A stretch of 64,000 nucleotides of DNA from Pterobdella sp. o SKG-2022 (lineage: Eukaryota > Annelida > Clitellata > Hirudinida > Piscicolidae). Where the stretch lies: positions 15,919,447 through 15,983,446 of the forward strand of contig OZ038322.1 of the NCBI GenBank assembly GCA_964035795.1, given 5' to 3'. The notes below the pieces were generated by a model. It was not told where the DNA came from. It made no database searches and saw only the letters and a list, made by a program, of their open reading frames with translations. The stretch's first letter is position 1. Every line of letters starts with the position of its first letter. A program made the translations under genes and the position numbers. Of the stretch, positions 63,901-64,000 are shown one piece after another.

Positions 63901-64000
63901 TGAATGCAACCAAACCTACTATATTGATATTTTTTAAACTTTTTCCATTGTTCTTTGCTGTTGTTATAACAAAGGAAGGACTTTTCTCACGGTTGGCTGT
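42986..64000 (+). CDS. Polycystin-1-like receptor/channel (WSC, EGF, REJ, GPS, PLAT, polycystin), 3' end outside the window
   Basis: Polycystin-1 family proteins are large membrane receptors that pair with TRPP channels. WSC-like exons lie at 42986 (DKYLGCFYDP) and about 46586-46695. A Cys-rich exon follows at 46915-47061. EGF-like exons are 49372-49491, 50231-50326, 50794-50916, 51061-51177 and 51246-51416; the last is DVDECA, calcium-binding type. REJ-like exons run from 51664 to about 57,160. The GPS site is near 57,560 (FCYHLSTFSG), followed by the first membrane helix. PLAT exons lie at about 57,855 (YLVIVETGVRP) and 58,829 (ITVYDLQTKETYEFLCDEWLAL without its last two residues here). Membrane and polycystin-domain exons run from 59,180 to 64,000: FTRVQR-type SPYTRFQRT, LPPWVRYLAWFLL, YTRRTYCLGY and SMRTFLYEGAGYYFGSIWNI. 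A long Lys/Asp-rich cytosolic loop is encoded at 60,050-60,760. The N-terminal start and one WSC exon were not found. The coding frame continues past the right edge. Confidence 0.9.
43918..45466 (-). mobile_element. Tc1/mariner DNA transposon with intact inverted repeats
   Basis: The 1,549-bp element is bounded by TA on both sides (43916-43917 and 45467-45468), the target duplication of this superfamily. Terminal inverted repeats of about 37 bp begin CAGTGAGCGAAAT and differ at one base. It lies in the intron between the two WSC-like exons of the polycystin gene. The transposase is on the minus strand and is broken. Confidence 0.95.
44166..45135 (-). pseudogene. Tc1/mariner transposase, inactivated
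   Basis: A recognisable transposase read leftwards from an ATG at 45,135. An N-terminal helix-turn-helix region comes first (EKEKITILAYHKTG, then LKRIASNSSLSAKEI). The first catalytic aspartate is in IVWSDEKK. The end has SPDLNPIENLWGDI and the usual C-terminal helices. The frame is broken by a stop after about 37 codons and by frameshifts, and the segment around the second catalytic aspartate is scrambled. It cannot mobilise itself, but the intact ends could respond to a related transposase. Confidence 0.9.
45941..46293 (+). mobile_element. Retroelement 3' ORF fragment
   Basis: One frame, with a single TGA at 46124-46126, carries CLVWDATVIDAFSKSH, then KYQSLVGNFHFQPVAFETTG. After the stop come SFVEELGRKVIEASG and KIFLTIARGNATSIL. 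This block recurs as the C-terminal part of retroelement polyproteins in many aquatic invertebrates. I recognise it by pattern, not by a named family. It is isolated, truncated and inside a polycystin intron. The local GC content is higher than in the flanks. Confidence 0.7.
47520..48500. mobile_element. 5'-truncated and 5'-inverted LINE copy
   Basis: The left part (47520-about 48180) encodes, on the minus strand, RT middle to late segments (GAPQGNSLSPILF, YADDIDF, HNCGTWSLTKTSEKK, FHRRFLRRVIGVFWPE). The right part (about 48190-48500) encodes, on the plus strand, the next segment of the same protein (LLGHMLRLSPDSPAQ, TTRGGSKTTIV, to a stop at 48428), then an AATAATAATAA tail. The two parts are neighbours in an intact element but lie back to back here. 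Stops are few, so the copy may be young. It lies in a polycystin intron. Confidence 0.85.
49651..49925. repeat. 19-bp minisatellite, about 14-15 units in two variant blocks
   Basis: The unit is GAGTTGGACTGTTTAGAAT. The first block uses this form. The second block uses GAGTTGAACTGTTTAGAAC. A last diverged unit closes the array. It lies in a polycystin intron just after the first EGF-like exon (49372-49491). The direct, spacer-free units rule out CRISPR. Confidence 0.95.
51470..51628. mobile_element. Foldback palindrome with arms of about 78 bp
   Basis: The arms (51470-51547 and 51551-51628) are near-perfect reverse complements around a 3-nt centre (AGA). The inner 50 bp or so has only a few mismatches and the outer part has small bulges. 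It sits in the short polycystin intron between 51416 and 51664 and would form a long hairpin in the pre-mRNA. It could be a MITE/foldback element. No clear target duplication was identified. Confidence 0.85.
55224..55280. repeat. Short inverted repeat, arms of about 26 bp
   Basis: TTTTCAGTATTTGGCTG and its near reverse complement TAAATACTGAAAA face each other across a loop of about 5 nt, with about three mismatches. It lies in a polycystin intron. It is probably a small foldback remnant. Confidence 0.5.

Overview
This is a stretch of animal nuclear DNA. It is strongly AT-rich, and every real gene is split by spliceosomal introns that run from about 50 nt to several kb. The gene set is metazoan: a nicotinic-receptor chaperone (RIC3), a KANK-type KN-motif protein, a REJ/GPS/PLAT polycystin and a MAST kinase. 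Dispersed LINE, SINE and Tc1/mariner copies fit an invertebrate genome. I cannot fix the phylum from the sequence alone.

Layout. 1-1255: a tRNA-derived SINE and simple repeats. 1256-5440 (-): GNPAT, rebuilt as 15 in-phase exons ending in a peroxisomal SKL signal. 5658-7466 (+): a divergent nine-exon gene whose ends and middle resemble FANCF, head-to-head with GNPAT. 8465-10050 (+): RIC3, six exons, complete. 10051-13500: no gene recognised. 13554-15980 (+): a KANK-like protein with the KN motif and coiled coil but no ankyrin repeats in the model. 16011-17325: two apparently identical copies of a unit of about 660 bp in tandem. 17891-41113 (-): a complete MAST-family kinase gene of about 23 kb (DUF1908-type domain, kinase, PDZ). 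Its introns hold three LINE remnants, a SINE and a decayed ORF. 41479-42247 (+): SEC20/BNIP1, head-to-head with MAST. About 42986-64000 (+): a large polycystin-1-like gene (WSC, EGF-like, REJ, GPS, PLAT, polycystin channel) that runs off the right edge. Its introns hold a Tc1/mariner element, retroelement fragments, a minisatellite and a long foldback palindrome.

The genes do not form a pathway. They are ordinary housekeeping and signalling genes: peroxisomal ether-lipid synthesis, DNA cross-link repair, receptor assembly, cytoskeletal scaffolding, Golgi-to-ER SNARE traffic, and a receptor/channel. The two head-to-head pairs (GNPAT/FANCF-like and MAST/SEC20) probably share promoters. I found no prokaryotic-style system, CRISPR array or viral genome. 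The novelty lies in gene architectures (KANK without ankyrins, intron-rich FANCF, a new MAST N-terminus, a GC-AG intron) and in the mobile elements (a SINE family, a 5'-inverted LINE, a 159-bp foldback).
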